Source of the DNA: DSOI01 sp041394885
Lineage (GTDB): Bacteria; Acidobacteriota; Terriglobia; Bryobacterales; Bryobacteraceae
Length of the DNA: 36,994 bases
Reading direction: 5' to 3'
NCBI GenBank assembly: GCA_041394885.1
Contig: JAWKHI010000057.1
Coordinates: 1 to 36,994, forward strand
Below, in pieces: positions 8,276 through 15,826 of this stretch. Every line of letters begins with the position of its first letter. The stretch's first letter is position 1. Below the pieces are notes generated by a model. The model worked only from the letters and a program-made list of their open reading frames with translations, was not told where the DNA came from and did not search any database. The position numbers and the translations under genes are program-made.

Positions 8276-8607
8276 GCCCGGCGCCCGATCTCGGCACCGG
8301 AGCCATGCTCGCCGAGACGCTGCGGGTGATCGCGGCGCTGGCGGGTGTGATCCTGGCCGCGGTGATTGCGCTGCGATACGTCCTGCCCAAATTCATGGCG
8401 CGGGGCGAATCACAACCGGGGTTGATCCGGATGGTGGCGCGCTATCCGCTGGAGCCGAAGAAGACTCTGTATCTGGTGGAGGCGGGGGGCAGGACGCTGC
8501 TGCTCGGGGCCTCAGAACGCGATATCCACTTTCTCGCGTCGCTCGACGGCGCCGAGGCCGGGACAGAGGCGGCGGCGAGGGCCGTAAAAGAGGCGCTGCA
8601 CGCATGA
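8272..8607 (+). CDS. fliO: FliO-like export-gate assembly protein
   Basis: A 111-residue protein with one N-terminal membrane helix (TLRVIAALAGVILAAVIALR) and a short cytoplasmic domain matching FliO: LIRMVARYPLEPKKTLYLVE, GGRTLLLGASERDIHFLASL. FliO helps assemble the FliP pentamer in flagella and is normally absent from injectisomes. Here it sits between sctQ (FliN-like) and sctR (FliP-like), exactly as in flagellar operons. The GTG start overlaps the sctQ stop (GTGA) and its own stop overlaps the sctR ATG. The match is good by eye; the role with SctR is inferred. Confidence 0.82.
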   Translation: MSPAPDLGTGAMLAETLRVIAALAGVILAAVIALRYVLPKFMARGESQPGLIRMVARYPLEPKKTLYLVEAGGRTLLLGASERDIHFLASLDGAEAGTEAAARAVKEALHA

Positions 8608-9398
8608 CGAATCCCGTTGTGATGGTGATCGTACTCGGCGCTCTGTCGCTCGCGCCGTTCGTGCTCATCATGCTGACTTCGTTCGTGAAGATGTCGGTGG
8701 TGCTGTCGATCCTGCGCAACGCGCTCGGAACGCAGCAGGTGCCGCCGAATCAGGTGATCACGGGACTGGCGTTCGTGCTGTCGATTTTCGTGATGGCTCC
8801 TGTGGCGCAGCAGATGTATACCGCGGCCGGGCCGATCGCGGAAACGCGGGACATCTTCAGCGAGTCGAGCGTGCGGTCATTGTTCCAGGCGGCGCAGAAC
8901 GGCAAGGAGCCGCTGCGCCGGTTCCTCTCGCGGCATAGCCATCCCAAAGACCGGTCTCTGTTCATGGAATTGCTGGCGCGTCTGGAGCAGCAGAATCAAG
9001 CCGCCCCCGCGCCGCGTCCACCGGCTCCCGAGGCCCAGCCAGCTCCCGCGCAGCCAGCCCCGGCACAGCCCCAGGCAACGCCACCGCCCCAGCCAACACC
9101 ACCGCCCGCCCCAGCGCCGCCCACACCAGGGCCTCCGGCGCCGTCGATTGACCGGGAAGATTTCCGTGTGCTCATCCCATCGTTTGTCACCAGCGAGTTG
9201 AAGGAATCGTTCCAGATCGGCTTTATCGTCTTCATCCCGTTTCTGATCATCGATATCGTGGTGGCCAACATCCTGCTGGCGATGGGAATGAACATGCTAT
9301 CGCCGCCGGTGATCTCGCTGCCGTTCAAGATCCTGCTGTTCGTGCTGGTGGACGGCTGGTACATGATCGTCCGGGGACTGGTGCTGAGCTACCTATGA
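8604..9398 (+). CDS. sctR: T3SS export-gate protein SctR (FliP family) with Pro-rich insert
   Basis: This 264-residue protein forms the export-gate pentamer with SctS and SctT. Family motifs are MLTSFVKMSVVLSILRNALG near the N-terminus, PPNQVITGLAFVLSIFVMAP, and the C-terminal FVTSELKESFQIGFIVFIPF and ANILLAMGMNMLSPPVISLP. Between the conserved loop (RSLFMELLAR) and DFRVLIPSFV lies a low-complexity run of mostly Ala, Pro and Gln at residues about 133-180, absent from typical SctR (about 215-220 aa). The ATG at 8604 overlaps the fliO stop; the long open frame upstream is a shadow of other genes. The stop overlaps sctS. Confidence 0.95.
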   Translation: MTNPVVMVIVLGALSLAPFVLIMLTSFVKMSVVLSILRNALGTQQVPPNQVITGLAFVLSIFVMAPVAQQMYTAAGPIAETRDIFSESSVRSLFQAAQNGKEPLRRFLSRHSHPKDRSLFMELLARLEQQNQAAPAPRPPAPEAQPAPAQPAPAQPQATPPPQPTPPPAPAPPTPGPPAPSIDREDFRVLIPSFVTSELKESFQIGFIVFIPFLIIDIVVANILLAMGMNMLSPPVISLPFKILLFVLVDGWYMIVRGLVLSYL

Positions 9399-9661
9399 CA
9401 CCGGAAGCCATCTTACGCATCCTGCGGGAAGGCATCGTGCTGATGCTGCTGTTATCGGCGGCTCCGGTGCTGGTGAGCGCGCTGCTCGGCTTGATCGTGG
9501 CCGTATTTCAGGCCACCACGCAGATCCAGGATCAAAGCCTGGGCTTTGTGCCGAAGATCCTGGCCGTATCGGCGACACTCGCCATTCTGGGCCCGTGGAT
9601 GCTGCAGCAATTGATTCGCTTCACCACGGTATTGCTCGAGAGCATCGCGCTCATCCGTTGA
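9395..9661 (+). CDS. sctS: T3SS export-gate protein SctS (FliQ family)
   Basis: An 88-residue protein with two membrane helices, the normal size for FliQ/SctS. Visible motifs are SAAPVLVSALLGLIVAVFQA, TTQIQDQSLGFVPKILAVS and the closing helix. Four copies join the SctR-SctT complex in the gate. The ATG at 9395 overlaps the sctR stop, and sctT begins 1 bp after its own stop. Confidence 0.95.
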   Translation: MTPEAILRILREGIVLMLLLSAAPVLVSALLGLIVAVFQATTQIQDQSLGFVPKILAVSATLAILGPWMLQQLIRFTTVLLESIALIR

Positions 9662-9662
9662 T

Positions 9663-10508
9663 ATGGACGTCACCGGGACAGTGCAGGGGATTCTCGCGGC
9701 GGCGGGTATCCGCGCCGACGTGAATACGTTTCTGATCCTGTACGGGCTGTGTTTGGCGCGTCTGGCGGCGGTGATTACGCTGGCGCCATTTTTTGGCGGA
9801 CCGAGCGCGCCGGCGCAAGTGAAGCTCGGTTTCGCGGCGATCCTGGCGGCGGTTCTATATCCCACCATCACTTCAGCGGGCACTCCAGCGGGCGGAATTC
9901 CGGGACCGATCAGCCCGTTGCTGTTCATGGCGCTGCTGATCAAGGAAGGGCTCCTCGGCGCCCTGATCGGGTTGATGGCGCAGATCCTGTTCTATGGCGT
10001 GCAGATGTCGGGAACGCTGATCGACAGCCAGCGCGGCGCCAATCAGATGAACTTCCTGGCTCCGCAACTGGCGGGACCGGCGTCTGTGCTGGGCCAGCTT
10101 CAGTTTCAAACCGCGCTCGTGCTGTTCGTCACCATCGATGGGCATCTGCTGTTCCTGCGCGGGCTGCATGCGAGCTTCGCCACCATCCCGATCCTGAGCA
10201 TGCCGCAAGCGCGGGGCGGACTGGCGCCGGTGATGGAGCAGGTGATCCACCTCACGGCGGACTCCATCGCGATCGCACTCACGCTTTCGGCGCCGGTGCT
10301 CCTGGCGCTGTTCCTGGTGGATGCCAGTTTCGGCGTGCTGGGACGCGTGGTTTCGCAATTTCAGATCCACGGCGAGAGCCAACCGGTGAAGGCGATGGCC
10401 GGATTGGCGGTGCTGCTGCTCTCGGTGGGACTGGTGTTTGACCGTTTTCTCGATTTCATCGCGCAGTCTTTGGCGAGCGTGCTCGCGCTCATCCGCGCCC
10501 TGGCCTGA
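9663..10508 (+). CDS. sctT: T3SS export-gate protein SctT (FliR family)
   Basis: A 281-residue polytopic membrane protein that completes the export gate. FliR/SctT features include CLARLAAVITLAPFFGG near the N-terminus, the conserved GVQMSGTLIDSQRGANQMNF region in the middle, and LSAPVLLALFLVDASFGVLG followed by PVKAMAGLAVLLLS. Length and helix count are normal. The start lies 1 bp after the sctS stop. Confidence 0.94.
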   Translation: MDVTGTVQGILAAAGIRADVNTFLILYGLCLARLAAVITLAPFFGGPSAPAQVKLGFAAILAAVLYPTITSAGTPAGGIPGPISPLLFMALLIKEGLLGALIGLMAQILFYGVQMSGTLIDSQRGANQMNFLAPQLAGPASVLGQLQFQTALVLFVTIDGHLLFLRGLHASFATIPILSMPQARGGLAPVMEQVIHLTADSIAIALTLSAPVLLALFLVDASFGVLGRVVSQFQIHGESQPVKAMAGLAVLLLSVGLVFDRFLDFIAQSLASVLALIRALA

Positions 10509-10556
10509 AGGCTGGCAACTCTGGCGCGATGACGCCGATAACAGAGCGAGGCAACC

Positions 10557-11390
10557 GTGAAGATCAACCAGCAACCGGCGTCCGTGGTGCAAACGGGCGC
10601 GTCGCAGTCGAGCGAGTTCGGAGCCACTGTGGTCCGCGTGGGCGAGACGACGCTGCAGCAGGTGGCGGACCGGCTCCGGCTGCTGGTGGAATTGCTGGCG
10701 CAGGCCAATCCGCGCGTGGCGGATCCGAATCGCCTCACCGCCGGCCAGGAAATCCGATACCCGCTGCATCCGTTCGCGCAGACGCCGGCAACGCCGGAGA
10801 ACAAGCCGGGCGGACCGGGCAGCCTCGCGCAATCGGAGCGGGACCTGGCGCGCCAGATGGAATCGGCAGCTCGCAGAAAGGATCTGGCGGCGGGCCCGGC
10901 AGCGCCCAAACAAGCCGCGATCCCGCCGTACGATCCGCGCAAGGGTCCGCAAATCACCAACGATATGTGGACCGAAGAGATGCTCACCGGGGACCTCAGC
11001 GAGAACCAGCTCCGCAACATCGTGGATCCGGCGGCATTTCTCAACGCCCGCCTGGCGCATTGCCAGCAGCCCACCTCCGCCAAGTGGGTGAATTCCAACG
11101 GCAGCACCTCGCAGGTGAACCCCTCACAGATGTCGACGCGAGAGCAGGCCGAGGCGATGCTCGTCCGGCTGCGTGGTTTGGGTTTGCAGGGCGGCGAGAT
11201 CATTCAGCCATCGATGTCGAACCCGTTCAGCTATCTCGACTACGGCGACGATCCGCGGCGGCATTTTCAAATCGGCGGGCTCAACGTGGGCCTGCTGCTC
11301 GAACGCTACGCCAAGTACCCGAAAGACGCCGCCGACCGTATGACTTTAGCGGAACTGCAGGAAGGGGCCGCGCAAGTGCCGAAGTCCTAG
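10557..11390 (+). CDS. LysM-domain protein embedded in the T3SS operon
   Basis: A 277-residue protein between sctT and sctU. Residues about 24-70 fit a LysM peptidoglycan-binding domain: a start ATVVRVGETTLQQVADRL, then LLAQANPRVADP and RLTAGQEIRYP. An Ala/Pro/Gln-rich linker follows, then about 130 residues I do not recognise (contains WTEEMLTGDL, DPAAFLNARLAHCQQ, DPRRHFQIGGLNVGLLLERY). There is no signal peptide, membrane helix or hydrolase motif. Peptidoglycan binding would require export, so it could be a T3SS substrate that anchors or guides the apparatus at the wall; this is inference. The start is GTG with a weak GAGG-type site upstream. Confidence 0.72.
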   Translation: MKINQQPASVVQTGASQSSEFGATVVRVGETTLQQVADRLRLLVELLAQANPRVADPNRLTAGQEIRYPLHPFAQTPATPENKPGGPGSLAQSERDLARQMESAARRKDLAAGPAAPKQAAIPPYDPRKGPQITNDMWTEEMLTGDLSENQLRNIVDPAAFLNARLAHCQQPTSAKWVNSNGSTSQVNPSQMSTREQAEAMLVRLRGLGLQGGEIIQPSMSNPFSYLDYGDDPRRHFQIGGLNVGLLLERYAKYPKDAADRMTLAELQEGAAQVPKS

Positions 11391-11411
11391 CACGGACGCC
11401 GCTCATTCGCC

Positions 11412-12485
11412 ATGGCCGGAGAGAAGACAGAGCAACCGACCGAGAAAAAGCTCCGCGAGTCCCGCGAGAAGGGACAGGTGGGCAAGAGCGCGGATCTTAC
11501 CAATGCGTTCCTGTTTCTGGCCGCGGCGGGGGTATTGAGCCTGGGCGGGGGAGCGTACGTCATCGAGCTGCGGTCCATGATGAAGGAGTTTTTCCGCCCC
11601 GAGGCGCTCGGCGGGGATCTTCCGCCGGGGCCGGTGATCGAGGCGTTCGGCGCGGCGCTGCTGCGGGCGCTGGTGATGACGCTGCCGCTGGCGGCGACGG
11701 TTGCCATGGTGGCGGCGGCGCTGCAGTTTCTGCAAGTGAAGGCGCTGTTTTCCCCGCAGGTGATCCAACCCAAGTTCGACAAGCTCAATCCGGTGCAGGG
11801 CTTCCAGAACATCTTCTTCAAAGCCAAGACCTATGTGGAGCTGCTCAAGAACCTGGTGAAGCTCGCCGTGATCGCGGCATTGGTCTACTACAACCTGCAC
11901 GGCGATTTGCGTGAGGTGCTTCTTTCGGTGCGCGTAGACCCGGCCTCGGCCGCGTCGCTCGCCGGAAATCTTCTGTTCCGTCTGTTCTACCAGGTGGGCG
12001 GCGCGTTCATCGTGATCGGAGCGGCGGACTACATGCTTCAGAACAAGTTCCACATGAAGGAACTGATGATGAGCAAGGAAGAAGTGAAGCGGGAGTACAA
12101 GGAATCGGAAGGCGATCAACACATCAAGCACGCCCGCAAACAGTTCCATGAGGAGATGCTGTCGCACTCGGCGGTGAGCAACGTGCCGCAGGCCGATGCG
12201 GTGATCGTCAATCCGACGCACCTGGCCATTGCGATCCGGTACGACGAAGCCACGATGGGCGCGCCCACCGTGACGGCCAAGGGCCGGGAGGAGTTGGCGC
12301 AGCGGATCCGCGAACTGGCGGCGGAAAATCGAGTCCCCGTGGTGCATAACGTGCCGCTGGCGCGATCGTTGTATGCGGTGGATCTGGGGGCGGAGATTCC
12401 AGAGGATCTGTACGAACCGGTGGCCGAAATCCTGCAATGGGTGTACCGGATGGCCGAAGGAGACGCTTCGGCGAACCCACACTGA
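11412..12485 (+). CDS. sctU: T3SS substrate-switch protein SctU (FlhB family)
   Basis: A 357-residue protein with four N-terminal membrane helices and a cytoplasmic autoprotease domain. It opens with the family signature EKTEQPTEKKLRESREKGQV. The autocleavage motif NPTH is at residues 267-270 within VIVNPTHLAIAIRYDE, followed by RELAAENRVPVVHNVPLARS. SctU switches export specificity together with SctP. All key residues are present. There is no clear ribosome-binding site before the ATG, 21 bp after the LysM gene. Confidence 0.96.
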   Translation: MAGEKTEQPTEKKLRESREKGQVGKSADLTNAFLFLAAAGVLSLGGGAYVIELRSMMKEFFRPEALGGDLPPGPVIEAFGAALLRALVMTLPLAATVAMVAAALQFLQVKALFSPQVIQPKFDKLNPVQGFQNIFFKAKTYVELLKNLVKLAVIAALVYYNLHGDLREVLLSVRVDPASAASLAGNLLFRLFYQVGGAFIVIGAADYMLQNKFHMKELMMSKEEVKREYKESEGDQHIKHARKQFHEEMLSHSAVSNVPQADAVIVNPTHLAIAIRYDEATMGAPTVTAKGREELAQRIRELAAENRVPVVHNVPLARSLYAVDLGAEIPEDLYEPVAEILQWVYRMAEGDASANPH

Positions 12486-12508
12486 CCGAAGGGAGTATCG
12501 ATTCGAAC

Positions 12509-12901
12509 ATGCTAGTCCGCTACAAGATTCCTGGATGGGAGCCGGTGAGAGAGATTCCAGCGGCCGGCATCGCGCCGGCGTCGCCGTTTCCGCTGCGTTC
12601 CCCGAACCGGACGACGCTGACGCCGGTGGGGTGGCGGTCTCTGCTGCGGCTGGATCAGCCGCGTTCGGGAGCGGTGGTTGCAGGTCCGCCGCCCCGGCCG
12701 CCGGGGCTGGGGGAAACGAGCGCGCCGGCCGAGGCCCGCGTGATGCGCGGGATCCTGTCGCGGCATGGGCACGAGGCGGATCCGTCTCGGGCGGGGACGC
12801 CGGAAGCCGCGGCCATCCGCGAGATGGTCCTCTTGCTTCTCGACATGCAGGCCAGCCAGGACGCGCTCGCCGTGCGGTGCCTGGAACAGGAGGCCCACTG
12901 A
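12509..12901 (+). CDS. Small hypothetical protein downstream of sctU
   Basis: A 130-residue protein I do not recognise. It has a Pro/Arg-rich first half (IPGWEPVREIPAAGIAP) and a helical C-terminus (EAAAIREMVLLLLDMQASQD, with CLEQEAH at the end). There is no signal peptide or clear membrane segment. GGGAG lies 13 bp before the ATG at 12509; an in-frame ATG at 12437 would overlap sctU and is less likely. It ends 1 bp before a TPR gene, so it is probably co-translated with the chaperone set. A pilotin, chaperone or gatekeeper role cannot be told from the sequence. Confidence 0.6.
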   Translation: MLVRYKIPGWEPVREIPAAGIAPASPFPLRSPNRTTLTPVGWRSLLRLDQPRSGAVVAGPPPRPPGLGETSAPAEARVMRGILSRHGHEADPSRAGTPEAAAIREMVLLLLDMQASQDALAVRCLEQEAH

Positions 12902-12902
12902 A

Positions 12903-13337
12903 ATGCAGCCCTATGACTGGAACCTGGACGAGAGCGCATGGGCTCCGAAGCCGGAACCTTGGACGGAAGAAGAGATCTATGTAATATCCGACCGTGCTTG
13001 GATGCTCTATCGCCAGGGCGCTTACCAGCAGGCCGCGGTGCTGGCGCGCGGTCTCGCCGCCATCGATCCTGCCAACGGGTATGCGCGCAAGACCTTGGCA
13101 TTGTCGTTGACGGGGCTCGGGCTCGATCAGGAAGCCTGGGAGTGCTGGTGCGGGCTGGCCGAATCGGACCCGTTCGATCTCGACGCGGTGGCCGGGCGGT
13201 GTGAGGCGGCCATTCAGCTCGGGCGGTTCGAGGAAGCGGCGCGGGACCTCGCCCGGCTCCAGGCCGACGCGCCGTGGCGATCGAGCGGATTGCGTTTTCG
13301 GCTGGAAACAGCAACCTCGCCCAAGCCATCGCGATAA
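12903..13337 (+). CDS. TPR protein, T3SS chaperone-like (T0)
   Basis: A 144-residue protein with about three tetratricopeptide-like helical pairs: DRAWMLYRQGAYQQAAVLAR, then DPANGYARKTLALSLTGLGL, then QLGRFEEAARDLARLQADAP. The size and repeat number fit class II T3SS chaperones (SycD/LcrH/IpgC) or SctG. AGGAGG lies 12 bp before the ATG. It is the first TPR gene of the sctU-sctV interval and is more divergent than the three TPR paralogues that follow. It precedes the first putative exported protein, so it could be that protein's chaperone. Confidence 0.75.
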   Translation: MQPYDWNLDESAWAPKPEPWTEEEIYVISDRAWMLYRQGAYQQAAVLARGLAAIDPANGYARKTLALSLTGLGLDQEAWECWCGLAESDPFDLDAVAGRCEAAIQLGRFEEAARDLARLQADAPWRSSGLRFRLETATSPKPSR

Positions 13338-13396
13338 CTCCAGTGAGCCCGCAAGGAACTCAGAACGAAAAACGGAAAGCACGAGGTTTTCTCCCC

Positions 13397-14567
13397 ATGA
13401 GTCTCAACATTCCCGCCAATCCAATCTCCAAAGCACAGCAGTCGGTGGTGCAAGCCGTTCTGCACCAGGCGGCACAGCAACTGCAAGCAGTCGGACAGAA
13501 GGCGCAGCAGGGCGTCCAACAGATCAAGTCTCTGTTGACCGAACTGGAAAAGAGCTTCAGCGGCGGAGCGCCGAAAGCTCCTTCCCAACCGCCGGCGTTT
13601 TCGCCGTCCAAGGTGGATCCGCAAGTGATGGCGAATCCGCAGTCGGTGGTGATCAACATCCAGATCAACTTCAACGGGGGAGCGCCGAAGGCCCAAGCGT
13701 CGAACGCCCCGCTGCAATCGTTCCCCTTGATGCCGGAAGGGAACGGCCTCCCGGGCTCATTCGGCGCCTCCGGGCAAGCGGTAGCCGATCGCATCACGGG
13801 CTCGAACAAGAGTCAATACACGTTTGGCGCCAACGGCCCGTGGGGAGACGCCAACAAGGACGAAAAGGTGGCCATCGCGCACGCGATGTTCAAGAACCCC
13901 CATGTGCGGTTCGACTCCGATACGAAGAAGTTTTTCGTCACCGGCACCGACGGTTCCCGCCGGGACGTGGCGACGCTCGATGAACTGGTGTCGGCGGGAC
14001 GGAAAGCGGGCGGGTTCACCACGCACAACGCCGCGGCGATCACACAAATCGCCGGACTGCTGGAAGGCCGCATCAGCGCTCCTGGCGCCGGGTCGTCCAG
14101 CCCGGCCAGCGCACCGGCCGCCGGCGGCGCCCAGGCAGCGCCGCAGCAGAATCCGCTGCAGGAAATCATGAACCTGCTGCAGAAGCTGATCGAGATGATC
14201 AGCGGAAAGGGCGCGGCGGCGTGGGCGCGGCCGAAGGCGGCAGTTCGGTTTCGCAGACCGGTGGAGCCTCCTCGGGTGACGGAGCATCGTCGACCGGTGC
14301 AGCGTCCACCGGCGGAGCATCGTCGAGCGACGGGGCGTCGTCGAGCGGCGGGCGGCGGGAACCTCGATGGCCAAGGGCGGCGAGGGTTGGGGTGCGATCG
14401 ACTCGATGATGGCCGAGGCCGAGAAACTGGCCAAATCCAAGAACCCGTCGGACCAGCTTCGCGCGCAGCAGTTGATGCAGCAGGCGCAGCAAATGTTCCA
14501 GACCATCTCGAAGATGTTGCAGCAGATGTCGGAGATGTTCAAGACCGCCATCGGCAACATCCGGTAA
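13397..14567 (+). CDS. Putative T3SS-exported protein with needle-like C-terminal module (M1), frame interrupted twice
   Basis: The product starts in one frame (13397 to about 14212), continues in the -1 frame (about 14212-14350) and ends in the next -1 frame (to TAA at 14567). The final frame encodes GWGAIDSMMAEAEKLAKSKN and an AIGNIR terminus, nearly identical to the paralogue at 15086, which is intact. The N-terminal part has heptad helices (QQSVVQAVLHQAAQQLQAVG), an Ala/Pro linker and a globular-looking middle with QYTFGANGPWGDANKDEKVA and KKFFVTGTDGSRRDVATLDE. Staying in the first frame would give nonsense overlapping the next gene to 14944. Two missing bases (sequencing error or real mutation), or recoding at least at the first site, would explain it. 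Role: likely needle, filament or translocator component, by analogy. Confidence 0.6.
14206..14212 (+). other. Slippery-type heptamer A AAG GGC at first frame break of M1
   Basis: The heptamer AAAGGGC has X XXY YYZ form and is in register with the incoming frame (GGA AAG GGC). A -1 slip here moves reading into the frame that encodes the Ser/Gly/Ala-rich linker seen in the paralogues. No comparable heptamer was found at the second break (about 14340-14366), so recoding alone does not restore the whole protein. Confidence 0.35.
14473..14512 (+). repeat. 40-bp perfect direct repeat, copy 1 (in M1)
   Basis: Identical to 15717-15756 and lies in the shared C-terminal module. Perfect identity over 40 bp in otherwise diverged paralogues points to recent duplication or gene conversion, and could also mislead assembly. 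Confidence 0.9.
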
Positions 14568-14603
14568 CAGGACACCGAATCGAACAAAGGAGAACAAGAT
14601 CAA

Positions 14604-15083
14604 ATGGCAACCACACCTGCTTCCCTAGACGCCATGATTCGTGGCGATCAGTCTCTCAACGCTCTTCTCGGCCTCACGCCTCACCAGATCCAGGCGATTG
14701 CCGTGATGGGCTACCAACTCCTCGAACAGGGCCAGACGGCCGATGCGGTGCGCGTGTTCGAAGGCCTCACCGCCGTGGACGCGAAATCCTATTTCGGATT
14801 CGCGGGCCTGGGCGCGGCGCACCTGATCGGCGGCCGCCTGGAGGAGGCCGTCGGGGCGCTGCAAACCGCCGTGTCTCTCGATGCCGAAGACGCGACGGTG
14901 CAGGCGAACCTCGGCGAGGCGCTGCTTCGCCTGGGCCGCTTTGAGGACGCGAAACCGCATCTGCATCGCTCGATGGACCTCGATCCCGGGCGCACCGATC
15001 CCGGAGCCAATCGCGCACGAGCGATTCTGCTCGGCATCAGCGCGGCCATCGCTGAGAATGACGCCGCACAGGGGGCGAACTAG
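14604..15083 (+). CDS. SycD-like TPR chaperone (T1)
   Basis: A 159-residue protein with three TPR units. The segment GYQLLEQGQTADAVRVFEGL, then AVDAKSYFGFAGLGAAHL, closely follows the SycD/LcrH pattern of class II chaperones that hold hydrophobic translocators before export. It shares an N-terminal motif (RGDQSLNALLGLT) and a C-terminal NRARAIL motif with the TPR genes at 15827 and 16958. A strong AAAGGAG lies 11 bp before the ATG. It follows M1 directly, and the likely clients are M1 or M2. The role is inferred from family and pairing. Confidence 0.85.
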   Translation: MATTPASLDAMIRGDQSLNALLGLTPHQIQAIAVMGYQLLEQGQTADAVRVFEGLTAVDAKSYFGFAGLGAAHLIGGRLEEAVGALQTAVSLDAEDATVQANLGEALLRLGRFEDAKPHLHRSMDLDPGRTDPGANRARAILLGISAAIAENDAAQGAN

Positions 15084-15085
15084 CC

Positions 15086-15811
15086 ATGATCGGGAACCTG
15101 CTCAAGACCGCCGGGAAACTGCTGGGCCCGGCCGGAATCGGAATCGATATTCTCGGAAGCCTGCTCGCTTCCAAGAAATCCAGCAAGGCGGAAGGGGCCG
15201 GCGGAGGATCGATCGATCTGTCGCAACTCCAGGCCGCGGGCAAGACGCTGCAGGAACAGCTTCGACAGGTAAGCGCGTTGCGGCAACAGATGAACATCGG
15301 CCAAAACGGCACGATCACGATCAACATTTCCGCCCAGCCGATGCCGTTTTCCGCTCCCAGCGGTTCTCCGATGGCCAACGCGATGAAGAATCCCTTCGAC
15401 GCGCTCGGACCGTTGAAGAACATGCTCGGCGGTTTGCTGCCGGCGTTGAACAAGATGCTGCAGGCGCTGAGCGGAGGCTCCGGCGCGGCGGGAACCGGAG
15501 AAGCGTCGGGATCGGCGCCTTCCGCTTCGCCAGCCGCTTCAACGACGAGCGCCCCGGCGGCTTCGGCAAGCGAGGCCGGGTCGGCTTCGGGCTCCGGTTC
15601 GTCGACGCCGATTGGCGGCGACAGCAAGGGATGGGGCGCGATCGACTCCATGATGGCGGAAGCCGAAAAGCTGGCGAAGTCAAAGAACCCATCGGACCAG
15701 TTGCGGGCTCAGCAACTGATGCAGCAGGCGCAGCAAATGTTCCAGACCATCTCGAAACTGTTGCAGCAGTTGAGTGAAATGTTCCGGACGGCGATCGGCA
15801 ATATCAAGTAA
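15086..15811 (+). CDS. Putative T3SS-exported protein with needle-like C-terminal module (M2)
   Basis: A 241-residue protein, 2 bp after T1. The N-terminus is hydrophobic and Gly-rich (LLKTAGKLLGPAGIGIDILG). Then come a helical stretch, a short beta motif (NGTITINISAQP, also echoed in M1), a hydrophobic segment (LKNMLGGLLPALNKMLQALS) and a long Ser/Ala/Gly linker. The last about 62 residues (from GWGAIDSMMAEAEKLAKSKN to AIGNIK) are nearly identical to those of M1. This helical hairpin with NPSD at the turn and a terminal AIxNI[KR] resembles SctF needle proteins such as PrgI, which has PSDPALL and ends AIIQNFR. Pairing with SycD-like chaperones suggests an exported needle, filament or translocator subunit. 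I know of no named family for the whole protein. Confidence 0.75.
   Translation: MIGNLLKTAGKLLGPAGIGIDILGSLLASKKSSKAEGAGGGSIDLSQLQAAGKTLQEQLRQVSALRQQMNIGQNGTITINISAQPMPFSAPSGSPMANAMKNPFDALGPLKNMLGGLLPALNKMLQALSGGSGAAGTGEASGSAPSASPAASTTSAPAASASEAGSASGSGSSTPIGGDSKGWGAIDSMMAEAEKLAKSKNPSDQLRAQQLMQQAQQMFQTISKLLQQLSEMFRTAIGNIK
15717..15756 (+). repeat. 40-bp perfect direct repeat, copy 2 (in M2)
   Basis: Second copy of the repeat at 14473-14512. It encodes the start of the second helix of the needle-like module. Confidence 0.9.
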
Positions 15812-15826
15812 GGAGGACAAATCATC

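Noticed and set aside
10529..11914. 461-aa plus-strand frame overlapping the LysM and sctU genes
   Set aside because: Gly/Arg/Ala-rich, no motif, and spans two well-supported genes in another frame.
11403..13382. 659-aa minus-strand frame
   Set aside because: It lies antisense to sctU, a hypothetical gene and a TPR gene with strong family motifs, and its composition (Arg, His, Pro) is typical of a shadow frame.
14213..14944. Continuation of the M1 first frame to 14944
   Set aside because: After about 14212 it is Arg/Pro-rich nonsense that overlaps the clear TPR gene at 14604, while other frames encode the conserved linker and module. GC-rich DNA simply lacks stops.
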